Below are positions 1 through 8,043 of a stretch of 16,422 bases of DNA, piece by piece. Below the pieces are notes generated by a model, which had not been told where the DNA came from, searched no databases, and saw only the letters and a list, made by a program, of their open reading frames with translations. Source of the stretch: CAZZBK01 sp964652155 (GTDB lineage: Bacteria; Planctomycetota; Planctomycetia; Pirellulales; PNKZ01); NCBI GenBank assembly GCA_964652155.1, contig CAZZBK010000130.1:1-16422 (forward strand), written 5' to 3'. Numbering within the stretch: the first letter of the stretch is position 1; each line of letters begins with the position of its first letter. The position numbers and the translations under genes are program-made.

Positions 1-281
1 GGGGTGGATCCTGCTCGTTTGGAGCGTTGCTTCGACAATCGGCCAACGAGCGGGGGTCGTCAGGCCCCCGATGGCTTGGCCCCGTCCTACGAATTGCCCC
101 ACGCCAGCATGGCAGCAGTGCAATCCGCCGCAAAGTTTACCTGATCGTTAAAGCCACGCGCGTTGGAAAGTCGATGAGGCTGCCGACATTCAAACGCGCG
201 CTGATGTTTTATTCCTTCTAGCTGGCAACGCTGCCAATGCATGCCGGTCATCCAGATCGAGCCCCCAGGCCAGGCCCACTC
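1..281. other. 5' region without a supported gene
   Basis: No coding region can be supported here. A 64-codon TTG-start frame (27-221) exists, but its composition is arginine/proline-rich and looks like chance. Two small inverted repeats occur: a GC stem at 51-70 and a 5-bp stem at 223-236. No convincing -35/-10 pair was found, though a promoter for the efflux gene may lie here. The end of the preceding gene must lie upstream of the window. Confidence 0.5.
51..70. repeat. GC-rich inverted repeat, possible hairpin
   Basis: CGGGGG at 51-56 is the exact reverse complement of CCCCCG at 65-70, with an 8-nt loop. A 6-bp all-GC stem could form in RNA. No T-run follows on either strand, so it is not a standard intrinsic terminator. 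It may be a transcript-end structure of a gene left of the window or chance in GC-rich DNA. Confidence 0.35.
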
Positions 282-2879
282 ATGGTGCGCGCCGATGGTC
301 GTTGGCACATGGCGCTGATGGCGTTGCTCGTGTTGTCGGGGTGCACGCGGGCACGTTATGTGATGCAGGCGGATGCACAGGCGTACGACACGATCGCGGA
401 AAAGGCCGTGGGGCCCAAGTGGAATTTGCCGCCGCAGCCGATCTTTCGTCCCGAGTCATCGCGGCTTGGTGACGTGACACGACCGGACCGTCCAGCGATG
501 CCGCCGGACGATCCGGCCGCGCATCGGCTGATGCACGTGGTCGACGGCAAACGCGGCTACCCGTATTGGCACCGCAATGGCGACGTGCCGTTTGTCGACA
601 GTGAATTGTGGCGGCGATATTTGCCATGCGACGACCAAGGGCGCGTCGTGCTGAGCAAGGAAGGGGCCGTGCAGATGGCGCTGCATCACTCGCGCGAGTA
701 TCAGTTCGAGGTCGAGGATTTGTATCTCGCGGCGCTCGATTTAACCTTCCAGCGGTTCCAATTTGACACGCAGTTCATATCGAATACGGCCACGCAATTC
801 ACGGCCGATGCGAAAGATCGGCCTGGCTCGGGGGGCGATTCGCAGAGCGTGCTGAGCAACGACTCGACGGTCATGCAACTCAGAAAGACGACGGCGTTGG
901 GCACCAGCGCCATCGTCGGCTTGGCCAACTCGATTGTCTGGCAGTTTTCGGGAGCACAGAGCGATTCGGCCTTTACGCTGCTCAACTTCAATCTCGTGCA
1001 GCCGCTGCTCCGCTTTGGCACGCGCGTGCGGGTACTCGAACAGTTGACGCAACAAGAGCGCTCGCTGCTGGCCAACGTGCGGCAGCTCGACCAATATCGC
1101 CAAGGTTTTTATACGTCGATTCTGACGGGCCGCGCCCCGGGCGAAGGTGCCTCGCGCGGAGGGGGGCTCGGCGGTGTCGGCTCGTCTGGACTGGGGGTCA
1201 CGGGCAGTTCGGGCACGGGGACCGTCGGCGGCTATTACGGCCTGCTGCAAACCTTGCAGCAGATCCGCAACCAGAAGTTCAACATCACTGGTCTCAAGGA
1301 CAGTTTGGCCCAACTGCAAGAACTATACAACGCCGGGCGGATACCCAATCCGTTGCAGGTCGAGCAGGCCCGACAGGCGCTCTACTCCGGACAAACCACG
1401 CTGCTCACGAATCTGGCCTCTTACGAGTCGCGGCTCGACGCCTTTAAGATTCAGCTGGGTTTGCCGCCCGACCTGAGCATTGTGGTGCGAGACGATTTGC
1501 TGGCACCGTTTCGCTTGATCGACGACTCGATCAATGAACTGCAGGACCGGCTGGGAGACAATCTGGACGCGGCCCGCGCTCAGCGCATGGACCCCGAGGT
1601 CGAAGCGTTGATCCCGATCATGGATCAGGCGCTTGAGTATCGCGAGAAAGCCGAGCGGGAACTGGCGATCACGCAACGCGACCTGCAAAAGACACTCGAT
1701 AACCTCGAGCAGCGTCGCGAACAGCTCACCGCGCTGCTCAAGCGGCCGGAGATCGCCGCGGGTTATGTCGACACGTATCCTTACCGGTCGGAAGAACTGG
1801 ATCGACGTGTCGAGCGGTTAAAGCTGAATGTTGCCCGACTGGAGTCGGGCCTGGGCGAGAGTTGGCAACAACTGGAGGCGTTGCGGACACGGATCGCGAC
1901 GCTGAAGGCCGACCAGGCGTGCGAACAGGCTATCGAGTTGCTGACGACGCTTTCGAGCCAATTGCTTGAGGTGTCGCTGACGCAGGCGGGCGCGCGACTC
2001 GAGTCGGTCACGCTTACACCGGTGGAGTTGACCGACGTGCAGGCGTTGGAAATTGCCCGTCGCAACCGTCGCGACTGGATGAACGCTCGCTCGACCCTGA
2101 TCGACAACTGGCGGCAGATCGAGTACACGGCCAACGCCTTGCGGAGCGGCCTGAACGTGACGATCAACGGCGACCTGCGGACGATCGACGATACGCCGTT
2201 CAAATTCAGCGACACGACTGGCCGACTTCAGGTTGGGGTCGCCTTCGACGCACCGCTGACCCGGCTCGTCGAACGCAACGTCTATCGCGAGTCGCTGGTC
2301 AACTATCAACGAGCGCGACGCAACTACATGCTGTTCGAAGATCGGGTCAATCAAGGCCTGCGGGCCACGCTGCGGGTGGTGCGGCTCAACCAGTTGAATT
2401 TTGAGATGCGTCGCGCCGCGGTTGTGGTGGCGGTCAAGCAGGTTGACCTCGCCCGTGAACGGTTGCGCGAGCCGCCACGCGCCGCGGCGGGTGCCGGTGT
2501 CTCGTCCATCTCGCCCACCACCGCCCGCGACTTGGTGTCGGCCTTGAGCGACTTGCTCAACGCCCAGAACGACTTTTTGGGTCAATGGGTCAACTACGAG
2601 GCGCTCCGGATGAGCCTCGATTTCGAGTTGGGGACCATGCAGCTCGACGACCACGGGATGTGGATAGATCCGGGCAAGATCGACGCCTCGCGGGGTGGCG
2701 GCGACGAGGAGTTCGACGAATTTCCAGACGGTCACACCGAGTGGCCGGACTTGCCGATCGAAGATTTGCCGCTGGGCGTACGGGCACCCAATGCAGCACC
2801 AGGTGCGGAGCTCGCCATCCCGCAAGGTGTGCAGGAGCAAGACTTACCGGCCCCCGATCGCAAACGGCTCGCACGGTAA
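282..2879 (+). CDS. TolC-like outer-membrane efflux lipoprotein, unusually long
   Basis: Probable outer-membrane channel of a tripartite export system. I chose the start at 282 because it gives a lipoprotein signal: a charged n-region (R3, R7), a hydrophobic run, then lipobox LSGC with the lipidated cysteine at residue 21. ATGs at 237 and 309 are also in frame; 237 would put 15 extra residues before the signal. An LVQPLLR motif near residue 240, typical of outer-membrane efflux (OEP/TolC) proteins, is followed by long amphipathic helices. A glycine/serine-rich stretch lies near 285-315. A strongly charged, coiled-coil-like segment (about 448-545) separates the two OEP-like halves; the second begins near residue 580. 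The last 75 or so residues are acidic and proline-rich. At 865 residues it is far longer than E. coli TolC (about 490). The adaptor and permease genes downstream support an export role. The substrate is unknown. Confidence 0.85.
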   Translation: MVRADGRWHMALMALLVLSGCTRARYVMQADAQAYDTIAEKAVGPKWNLPPQPIFRPESSRLGDVTRPDRPAMPPDDPAAHRLMHVVDGKRGYPYWHRNGDVPFVDSELWRRYLPCDDQGRVVLSKEGAVQMALHHSREYQFEVEDLYLAALDLTFQRFQFDTQFISNTATQFTADAKDRPGSGGDSQSVLSNDSTVMQLRKTTALGTSAIVGLANSIVWQFSGAQSDSAFTLLNFNLVQPLLRFGTRVRVLEQLTQQERSLLANVRQLDQYRQGFYTSILTGRAPGEGASRGGGLGGVGSSGLGVTGSSGTGTVGGYYGLLQTLQQIRNQKFNITGLKDSLAQLQELYNAGRIPNPLQVEQARQALYSGQTTLLTNLASYESRLDAFKIQLGLPPDLSIVVRDDLLAPFRLIDDSINELQDRLGDNLDAARAQRMDPEVEALIPIMDQALEYREKAERELAITQRDLQKTLDNLEQRREQLTALLKRPEIAAGYVDTYPYRSEELDRRVERLKLNVARLESGLGESWQQLEALRTRIATLKADQACEQAIELLTTLSSQLLEVSLTQAGARLESVTLTPVELTDVQALEIARRNRRDWMNARSTLIDNWRQIEYTANALRSGLNVTINGDLRTIDDTPFKFSDTTGRLQVGVAFDAPLTRLVERNVYRESLVNYQRARRNYMLFEDRVNQGLRATLRVVRLNQLNFEMRRAAVVVAVKQVDLARERLREPPRAAAGAGVSSISPTTARDLVSALSDLLNAQNDFLGQWVNYEALRMSLDFELGTMQLDDHGMWIDPGKIDASRGGGDEEFDEFPDGHTEWPDLPIEDLPLGVRAPNAAPGAELAIPQGVQEQDLPAPDRKRLAR

Positions 2880-2948
2880 GCGAATGAGAAACCGGTCACA
2901 CAGGGGGGTGAGGAATAAGTTGTTGTTTATCAACAGCCCACTGCTGGC

Positions 2949-2954
2949 TATACT
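2949..2954 (+). promoter_or_regulatory. Candidate -10 box upstream of the adaptor gene
   Basis: TATACT matches 5 of 6 positions of the bacterial -10 consensus. The hexamer 17 nt upstream (TTTATC, 2926-2931) is a poor -35; TTGTTT at 2923-2928 is better but its spacing is 20 nt. It lies in the only AT-richer part of this gap. It is a weak, visually identified candidate, about 270 nt before the adaptor start. Confidence 0.25.
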
Positions 2955-3208
2955 GTCATCGGAAGAAGATGAGGTAGTTCGGAGGTTATCCCGTCGATAA
3001 CACGTCATAGACCTGCCGAGAATCTCGCCCCCTTAGCCCGACATTGCCCCGCCTCGATTTGCCGCGATAGGAATAGTGCTCGCCGTCGGTTTTGCCGTTC
3101 ACGCGAACGGTCAACTGACCGTCGAGTCCCCCCCGGCCAGAGTTCGACAACCCCCGCTCACCTCGCCCGATCATCAACGATGGTATTGGGTCGCGAGCTG
3201 TTGTCGAT

Positions 3209-3213
3209 GGAGG
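3209..3213 (+). promoter_or_regulatory. Ribosome binding site that selects the adaptor start
   Basis: GGAGG lies 11 nt before the ATG at 3225. The in-frame ATGs at 3180 and 3207 have no comparable purine motif, so this site favours 3225. Confidence 0.55.
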
Positions 3214-3224
3214 TTCGCACCCCT

Positions 3225-4772
3225 ATGCCCGCCACCGAAATAGCATCGCCCCACAGCCGCTTGTCGCGCCGTCGTCTTGTGTCGATCGTGGTGGTCGGCT
3301 GCCTTCTGATCGCCTCGAGCGCTGCGGCTTGGTATGGCCTGCAAGGCATCGATCAGGGGCCGCTCGACACCGCGCCGTTGGTCGTTGAAGTCACCACGGG
3401 ACCATTTTTGCACGAGGTCGTCGAGCGGGGCGAAATAGGTTCTTCGAGCAATGTCGAAGTCCGCAGCGAGGTTCGCTCGCGGTCGACGATGGGGACCACG
3501 ATTTTGGAGATTGTGCCGGAAGGGACCCGAGTGCAGCCGGGAGATTTTCTGGTTCGGCTCGACGACTCGAATTTGCAAACCGAGTTGATTCAGCAGCAGA
3601 TCATTGTCAAGAACAGCGAAGCGTTCATGATCCAGGCCGAGGCTGCCGTTGAGACGGCGATCCTCACGCTGCAAGAGTTCGAGTCGGGGACGTACAAGCA
3701 GAGCGTCGAGGAATTGCAGGCCGCCAAGTTGGTGGCCGAGGAGAACATGCGTCGCGCCGAAGAGTATCTGCGTTACAGCGAGCGGCTGGCGGCCAAGGGG
3801 TATGTCACGAGCATTCAACTCGACGCCGATCGTTTTGCGGTGCAGAAGGCGCAGAAGGATCTCGACGTCGCCGAAACGAAGCTCGACGTGGTGATGAACT
3901 TTACCAAGGAAAAGACCGTCAAACGTTTCGAGGCCGACATTCAGGCCGCGCAAGCCAAGCTCCGAGCGGCCAAGGACAGCCATCAGATCGAAGTGAGCGC
4001 CCTGGCCAAGATCGAAAGCCAGATCGCCAAGTGCGAAATCCGTGCTCCGGTCGCCGGACAAGTCGTCTACGCCAACGAGTCGGGCCGCTACAGCGAGCCG
4101 CTCATCGAAGAGGGGCGCACAGTGCGCGAGCGGCAGGCTCTCGTCCGCCTGCCGAACCCAGAGAAGATGCAAGTCCTTGCCAAAGTGAACGAGTCGCGCA
4201 TCGATCTGGTTGAGCTGGATCAGACCGTGACGGTTCGGGTCGACGCCTTGCCGGGGGTTGTGCTCAGTGGCAAGGTTCGCAAAGTGGCCGAGTACCCGCT
4301 TCCCACCAGTTCCTACATGGGGAACGTGAAGAACTATCAGACCGACGTCGAGATCATCGATCCGCCGTTGGATTTGCGCCCTGGCATGACGGCCGAGGTC
4401 GCCATTCTGGTCGAGCAACGCGAGAACGTGCTGCAAGTGCCGGTGCAGGCGATCATTGAGCGCAATGGCCGATTTTTCTGCTTGCTGGAAAACGACGAGC
4501 ACAAGCTGTCGGCGCGCGAGGTCGAAATCGGCTCGACCAATGACAAGCATTTGGTGATCGAAGATGGTCTGGCCGTTGGCGAGCGCATTGTGATTTCGCC
4601 GAAGCTGTACCTGGACCGCGTCGAGCTGCCCGAGTTGGACGACAAACAAGACGCGCGGCTCGCCGAGCATCGCAAGGCGCAGCGCGATTCCGAACAAGCC
4701 CAAGCCGGTGCTAAATCACGAAGACACCTCGTCAAGAAGCCGGCGGTCGAGGTGGCGGTCGGCAGCCCGTAA
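3225..4772 (+). CDS. HlyD/MacA-family periplasmic adaptor subunit
   Basis: Membrane-fusion protein expected to bridge the inner-membrane permease and the TolC-like channel. The 515-residue protein starts with basic residues (SRRR) followed by one hydrophobic span (about residues 17-38), so the bulk is periplasmic. A first half-lipoyl/barrel-sandwich segment (about 85-108, ending in PGDFLVRLDDS) leads into a long helical hairpin rich in E, K, Q and A (about 115-265). The second lipoyl half is the motif CEIRAPVAGQVVYA (near 270). A beta-barrel and membrane-proximal domain follow (about 300-450), with DLRPGMTAEV as the usual family hallmark. The basic C-terminal tail of about 35 residues is probably disordered. 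The start is decided by GGAGG at 3209; ATG 3180 is the alternative. The permease begins 15 nt after the stop, so the two are likely co-expressed. Assignment to MacA rather than another HlyD subgroup rests on that permease. Confidence 0.88.
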   Translation: MPATEIASPHSRLSRRRLVSIVVVGCLLIASSAAAWYGLQGIDQGPLDTAPLVVEVTTGPFLHEVVERGEIGSSSNVEVRSEVRSRSTMGTTILEIVPEGTRVQPGDFLVRLDDSNLQTELIQQQIIVKNSEAFMIQAEAAVETAILTLQEFESGTYKQSVEELQAAKLVAEENMRRAEEYLRYSERLAAKGYVTSIQLDADRFAVQKAQKDLDVAETKLDVVMNFTKEKTVKRFEADIQAAQAKLRAAKDSHQIEVSALAKIESQIAKCEIRAPVAGQVVYANESGRYSEPLIEEGRTVRERQALVRLPNPEKMQVLAKVNESRIDLVELDQTVTVRVDALPGVVLSGKVRKVAEYPLPTSSYMGNVKNYQTDVEIIDPPLDLRPGMTAEVAILVEQRENVLQVPVQAIIERNGRFFCLLENDEHKLSAREVEIGSTNDKHLVIEDGLAVGERIVISPKLYLDRVELPELDDKQDARLAEHRKAQRDSEQAQAGAKSRRHLVKKPAVEVAVGSP

Positions 4773-4787
4773 TCTCTTCACACCGAC

Positions 4788-6119
4788 ATGCACCTTTTCT
4801 TTCGCCCGCGCACCTGGTTGATGAGCTTCAAGCACCTGGTGTTGCACCCACTACGGTCGCTGCTCACGGTGTTGGGCATCTTCATCGGCGTGGCCAGCGT
4901 CATCTGGCTGTTGGCGATCGGCGAGGGGATTAGCGCCAAGGCCCAAGAGCAGATTGCCGGCCTGGGAGCGGACAACATCATCGTTCGCTCGTTGCAGCCC
5001 ACGGCTGAAAAGAACGGCGGCAGCCTCGGCATTATCCCTTACGGCATCACGCGGCGCGACTTCGAGCGGCTCGTCGAAACGATTCCCAGCATCAAGCAAG
5101 GGGTGCCGATCCGCGAACTCCGCCGCCAGTTCCGTTACAGCGGCCATGACGTCGATGGCCGACTGGTCGGCTGCTCGCCCGAGTACAAAGACCTGAATCA
5201 TATCACGTTGGCCAGCGGACGTTTCCTAAGCGATGCGGACCTGACGCAACGCAGCAATGTGTGCGTGCTCTCGGCCGAGACGGCCGAGCGCTTGTTTCGC
5301 CATGAAGAGCCGCTGGGCCACACCATTCACGTCGATCAAGACTATTACACGGTCGTCGGCGTGCTGGCGCAGCGCAACGCCACGGCGGGCATCGGCGGCT
5401 CGCTCGACTCGCAGGACTTTTCCTCCGACGTCTATATTCCCATCTCGACCTTGTGGCTTCGCATCGGCGATTTGGTCACCACCTATCGTGCCGGCTCGCG
5501 CGTGTCAGAGATTCTGGAGCTAAGCCAGGTCACGCTTCGCATCCGCTCGGTCGACGAGGTGCTCGCCACGGCCGATGCCGTTCGCGATCTGTTGTCGCGG
5601 CATCATCGTTTCGCCGATTATGCCATCGTCGTGCCGCTCGAATTGCTCGAACAGGCTGAGCGCACTCGCATCATGTTCATGGTGCTCATGAGCATGATCG
5701 CCGCAATCTCGTTGCTCGTCGGCGGTATCGGGATCATGAACATCATGCTGGCCACGGTCACCGAACGAACGCGCGAGATCGGCATCCGCCGCGCTCTGGG
5801 TGCCAAACGGCGCGATATCACCGGACAGTTTCTCGCTGAAACCGTGTTGCTCTCGAGCGCCGGCGGCCTGACCGGCGTCCTCGCCGGCCTGAGTTGCGCC
5901 CCAGTGCTTAACGCCCTGCGCAGCGCGGCCACGATCCTGTTTCCTCGCATGCTCAACAGCGCGCCCGAGCTTGTGCGCACGATCGAGCCGAGCGTCGTGC
6001 CATGGTCGATTCCACTGGCCTTTGGGATCGCGGTGTTGATTGGGGTCCTGTTTGGCATTTATCCCGCGCGTCGGGCTGCCACGATGGACCCCATTGTCGC
6101 CCTGCGACATGTCGCCTAA
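4788..6119 (+). CDS. MacB/FtsX-type ABC transporter permease without ATPase domain
   Basis: Inner-membrane permease of the MacB/LolCE/FtsX (type VII ABC) class, which couples cytosolic ATP hydrolysis to periplasmic conformational change rather than classic transmembrane transport. The 443 residues show a first span (about 22-46, LTVLGIFIGVASVIWLLAIG), a large MacB-type periplasmic domain (about 50-285), and three C-terminal spans (about 297-322, 345-370, 408-430). The FtsX signature is clear: GGIGIMNIMLATVTERTREIG, then RRALGAKRRDI. It ends with ARRAATMDPIVALRH, typical of the family. E. coli MacB carries an N-terminal ATPase and is about 650 residues; this protein has none, so a separate ATP-binding subunit is required, and none is encoded in the window. 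It starts 15 nt after the adaptor gene, without a clear Shine-Dalgarno. Confidence 0.9.
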   Translation: MHLFFRPRTWLMSFKHLVLHPLRSLLTVLGIFIGVASVIWLLAIGEGISAKAQEQIAGLGADNIIVRSLQPTAEKNGGSLGIIPYGITRRDFERLVETIPSIKQGVPIRELRRQFRYSGHDVDGRLVGCSPEYKDLNHITLASGRFLSDADLTQRSNVCVLSAETAERLFRHEEPLGHTIHVDQDYYTVVGVLAQRNATAGIGGSLDSQDFSSDVYIPISTLWLRIGDLVTTYRAGSRVSEILELSQVTLRIRSVDEVLATADAVRDLLSRHHRFADYAIVVPLELLEQAERTRIMFMVLMSMIAAISLLVGGIGIMNIMLATVTERTREIGIRRALGAKRRDITGQFLAETVLLSSAGGLTGVLAGLSCAPVLNALRSAATILFPRMLNSAPELVRTIEPSVVPWSIPLAFGIAVLIGVLFGIYPARRAATMDPIVALRHVA

Positions 6120-6234
6120 CGAGGAATAGTAGACCGAAAGCGGCCAAACGCTGGTCGCACGATTCTATCGAGGTTAGAGTGGAGCGGTCCTACAGGCTCG
6201 ATTTCCCTCCTTGGATCGCCTCTCACCCGCTGTG

Positions 6235-7266
6235 ATGAATCCCACGCTTGCCTCCGTTGTCGCCGCGCTCGCGGCCGTGCTGCTCACGGCCTGGGCCGAG
6301 CTACGCCATGCCCAACGCTGCGCGTCGATCGGGCGATTGGCCTTTGGCCCCGCCGGTCGGCCTCGGTCGTGGACGCAGGCGGTCCCCACGCTGCGCGTCG
6401 TGGCAATGGGTCTGTCCGCCTGGGGGCTTGCCGCGCTGGCGCTGATGGAGCCCGAGTTGCTTAACGAGTCGCTCGCGGTCGAGTCGTCCGAGGCACCAAA
6501 TGAGCAGGCAAAGTTGCAGCGCGTGGTGCTCCTATTGGACGTCTCCCCCAGCATGAACATCAGCGACTCGGGGCTCAACAAGCAACAGCGCCGCCGCGAC
6601 CGGGTATTGGATGTCATCGAAGGCGTGATCTCACGCATTGCCCTGAGCCGCACGCGGTTCAGCGTCGTCGTGTTCTTCACGTCAGCCCGACCGATCGTCG
6701 TCGACGCCTCCGACGTGAACGTGATTCGCAACGTGCTTGATAATCTGCCGCTGGTCTGGTCGTTTCAGCCGGGCGAGACGCGGTTACTCGAGGGGATTCG
6801 CGTGGCCAACGAACTGGCCGAGCCGTGGCCCGACAAGAGCGCCACGATGATGATCTGCACCGATGGCGACACGGTGGACTTTAGCCAGATACCAAAGTTG
6901 CCCCGCTCGATACGCAATGTCGAGATATTAGCCGTCGGCGACCCACTCGTGGGCACGCTGATTGGCAATCACGACTCGCGTCAGGATGCCAGCGTGCTGC
7001 GTCGCCTGGCCGCCGAGTTGCATGGTTCGTATCACAATGTCAACACGCAGCATTTGCCGTCGACCGCGCTGACCGAGTTGGCCTACACGCCTCCGCCGCC
7101 GCCGCAAGTCGGTTGGCAGCTCAAGGACCTCGCTCGTTGTGCCCTCGCCGGCGGAGTCCTGTTGCTTACGCTCATCCCAGTCGCGCTGCAATACCTGGGC
7201 AGCTCTTGGAACAGCGAACGCGAAACGCCCGTCGCGGACAATACGGCCGTGGGAGCATCAGCATGA
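6235..7266 (+). CDS. Membrane-anchored VWA-domain protein (BatB-like)
   Basis: Bat-type von Willebrand factor A protein of 343 residues. Two N-terminal hydrophobic spans (about 5-22 and 50-68) and one near the C-terminus (about 303-325) flank a single VWA domain. The metal-ion-dependent adhesion site is complete: D102-S104-S106 in the motif DVSPSM, T182 in GETRLLEG, and D210 in TDGD. In canonical Bat proteins such domains bind a divalent metal and partner proteins in the envelope. The start at ATG 6235 is preferred; an in-frame TTG at 6211 would add eight residues, and neither has a good Shine-Dalgarno. It lies 115 nt after the permease gene and overlaps the next gene by 4 nt (ATGA), which indicates translational coupling. 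The BatB label rests on its position next to the TPR-like gene and is less certain than the VWA assignment. Confidence 0.85.
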   Translation: MNPTLASVVAALAAVLLTAWAELRHAQRCASIGRLAFGPAGRPRSWTQAVPTLRVVAMGLSAWGLAALALMEPELLNESLAVESSEAPNEQAKLQRVVLLLDVSPSMNISDSGLNKQQRRRDRVLDVIEGVISRIALSRTRFSVVVFFTSARPIVVDASDVNVIRNVLDNLPLVWSFQPGETRLLEGIRVANELAEPWPDKSATMMICTDGDTVDFSQIPKLPRSIRNVEILAVGDPLVGTLIGNHDSRQDASVLRRLAAELHGSYHNVNTQHLPSTALTELAYTPPPPPQVGWQLKDLARCALAGGVLLLTLIPVALQYLGSSWNSERETPVADNTAVGASA

Positions 7267-8012
7267 AGAAATGGCTCATCTTGCTGTGGCTGCTGGTGCC
7301 CGTGGCGTTGCTCACCTATCACTTTGGGCCAGGGCAGGCGGCGCTCGCCTTTCGCTCGGCGCAAATGCACACCGAGCAAGCACGCCAACTCGAACACGAG
7401 TTGAACTGGAGCGACGCCATCGCCGCTTATGACCTGGCGCTGCATAAGCTGCCGGAGAGCACCGAGACCGCGGCAGCGAGTAGCCTGGCCCGCGATCAAC
7501 TTCGGCTGGCGCAAATCCGCGCCCGTTTTCAACTCGGCCGGCTGGCCGAGACCATCGACAACCTCAACACGCTGGTCGAGGATGTTGAGCGCGGCTACGG
7601 CAGCGAGTCGCCGCTGGGCTACGACGTCCGTGATTTTCTGGGGCGCGTCCACTTTCAGGCGATGGTCGCCCTGCGATTGGAACAGGCCGAGGACGCTGTG
7701 TGGCGTCGGCATTGGGAGCTGTCGCGGCAAAACTTTCGCTTCCTCGCCGAGCACACCCGCGGACAGCGTAACGCACTCGACCGACAGAATCTTGAGGCGG
7801 TGATCAAGTCGGCTGAACTCCCTCCGGATGCATTTGCCGCGCCGGCTGGTGGAGCCGCGACGACGGCCGGCTTGGCGACGACCAAGACGCCCCCGCCTCC
7901 CAATGCGGCCGCGGGCAATGGCGGACCGCCGACGCTTGACTCCCGGCCTCGACCCCCGATCCCTGGTGTGCCGCCGCCCCCTGTGCCCGAAGAATTTGAT
8001 CTCGGTTCGTAA
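7263..8012 (+). CDS. Membrane-anchored TPR-like protein with proline-rich tail (BatC/BatE-like)
   Basis: A 249-residue protein. The start is secure: ATG 7263 overlaps the preceding stop and has GGGAG at 7251-7255, 7 nt upstream. A lysine pair precedes one hydrophobic span (about 4-21, WLILLWLLVPVALLTYH). Residues 35-185 are helical with TPR-like features (a helix pair around NWSDAIAAYDLALHKLP, then FQLGRLAETIDNLNTLVED). Residues 190-249 form a low-complexity alanine/glycine/proline region with PPPP and PPPPVP runs, probably disordered or a protein-binding tail. In Bat operons a TPR protein normally follows the BatB VWA protein, matching this position. TPR assignment is by eye. It is likely a periplasmic scaffold for the VWA proteins. 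Confidence 0.7.
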   Translation: MKKWLILLWLLVPVALLTYHFGPGQAALAFRSAQMHTEQARQLEHELNWSDAIAAYDLALHKLPESTETAAASSLARDQLRLAQIRARFQLGRLAETIDNLNTLVEDVERGYGSESPLGYDVRDFLGRVHFQAMVALRLEQAEDAVWRRHWELSRQNFRFLAEHTRGQRNALDRQNLEAVIKSAELPPDAFAAPAGGAATTAGLATTKTPPPPNAAAGNGGPPTLDSRPRPPIPGVPPPPVPEEFDLGS

Positions 8013-8043
8013 CTCACGTTGTTGGTTAGAGTAGGTACTCAAT

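Larger units (their letters stand above)
2880..3224. other. Intergenic region before the adaptor gene
   Basis: About 345 bases separate the TolC-like gene from the adaptor, an unusually wide gap for a transport operon. A TATACT hexamer at 2949-2954 could be a -10 element. An interrupted inverted repeat, TGTTG (2921-2925) and CAACA (2931-2935), lies just upstream of it. A purine-rich GGAGG occurs at 2981-2985 without a start codon at normal distance. A run of seven C lies near 3128-3134. A GTG-start frame at 3076-3243 begins with a hydrophobic stretch but is too short and overlaps the adaptor start, so it is not called. The adaptor may therefore have its own promoter. Confidence 0.5.

Noticed and set aside
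27..221. 64-codon TTG-start frame in the 5' region
   Set aside because: No ribosome site, no motif, chance-like composition.
1818..2840. Antisense open frame (340 codons) opposite the TolC-like gene
   Set aside because: Composition rich in R, H, V and Q, no recognisable motif, and full overlap with a well-supported gene.
3076..3243. GTG-start small frame whose first residues (VLAVGFAVHANGQ) resemble a signal peptide
   Set aside because: Only 55 codons, no ribosome site, it overlaps the adaptor start, and the later part is cysteine/proline/tryptophan-rich noise.
3174..4703. Long antisense open frame (509 codons) opposite the adaptor gene
   Set aside because: It mirrors the adaptor coding frame in GC-rich DNA, shows no family motif, and is rich in H, R, Q and L as expected for an antisense shadow. 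The + strand protein has clear HlyD hallmarks.
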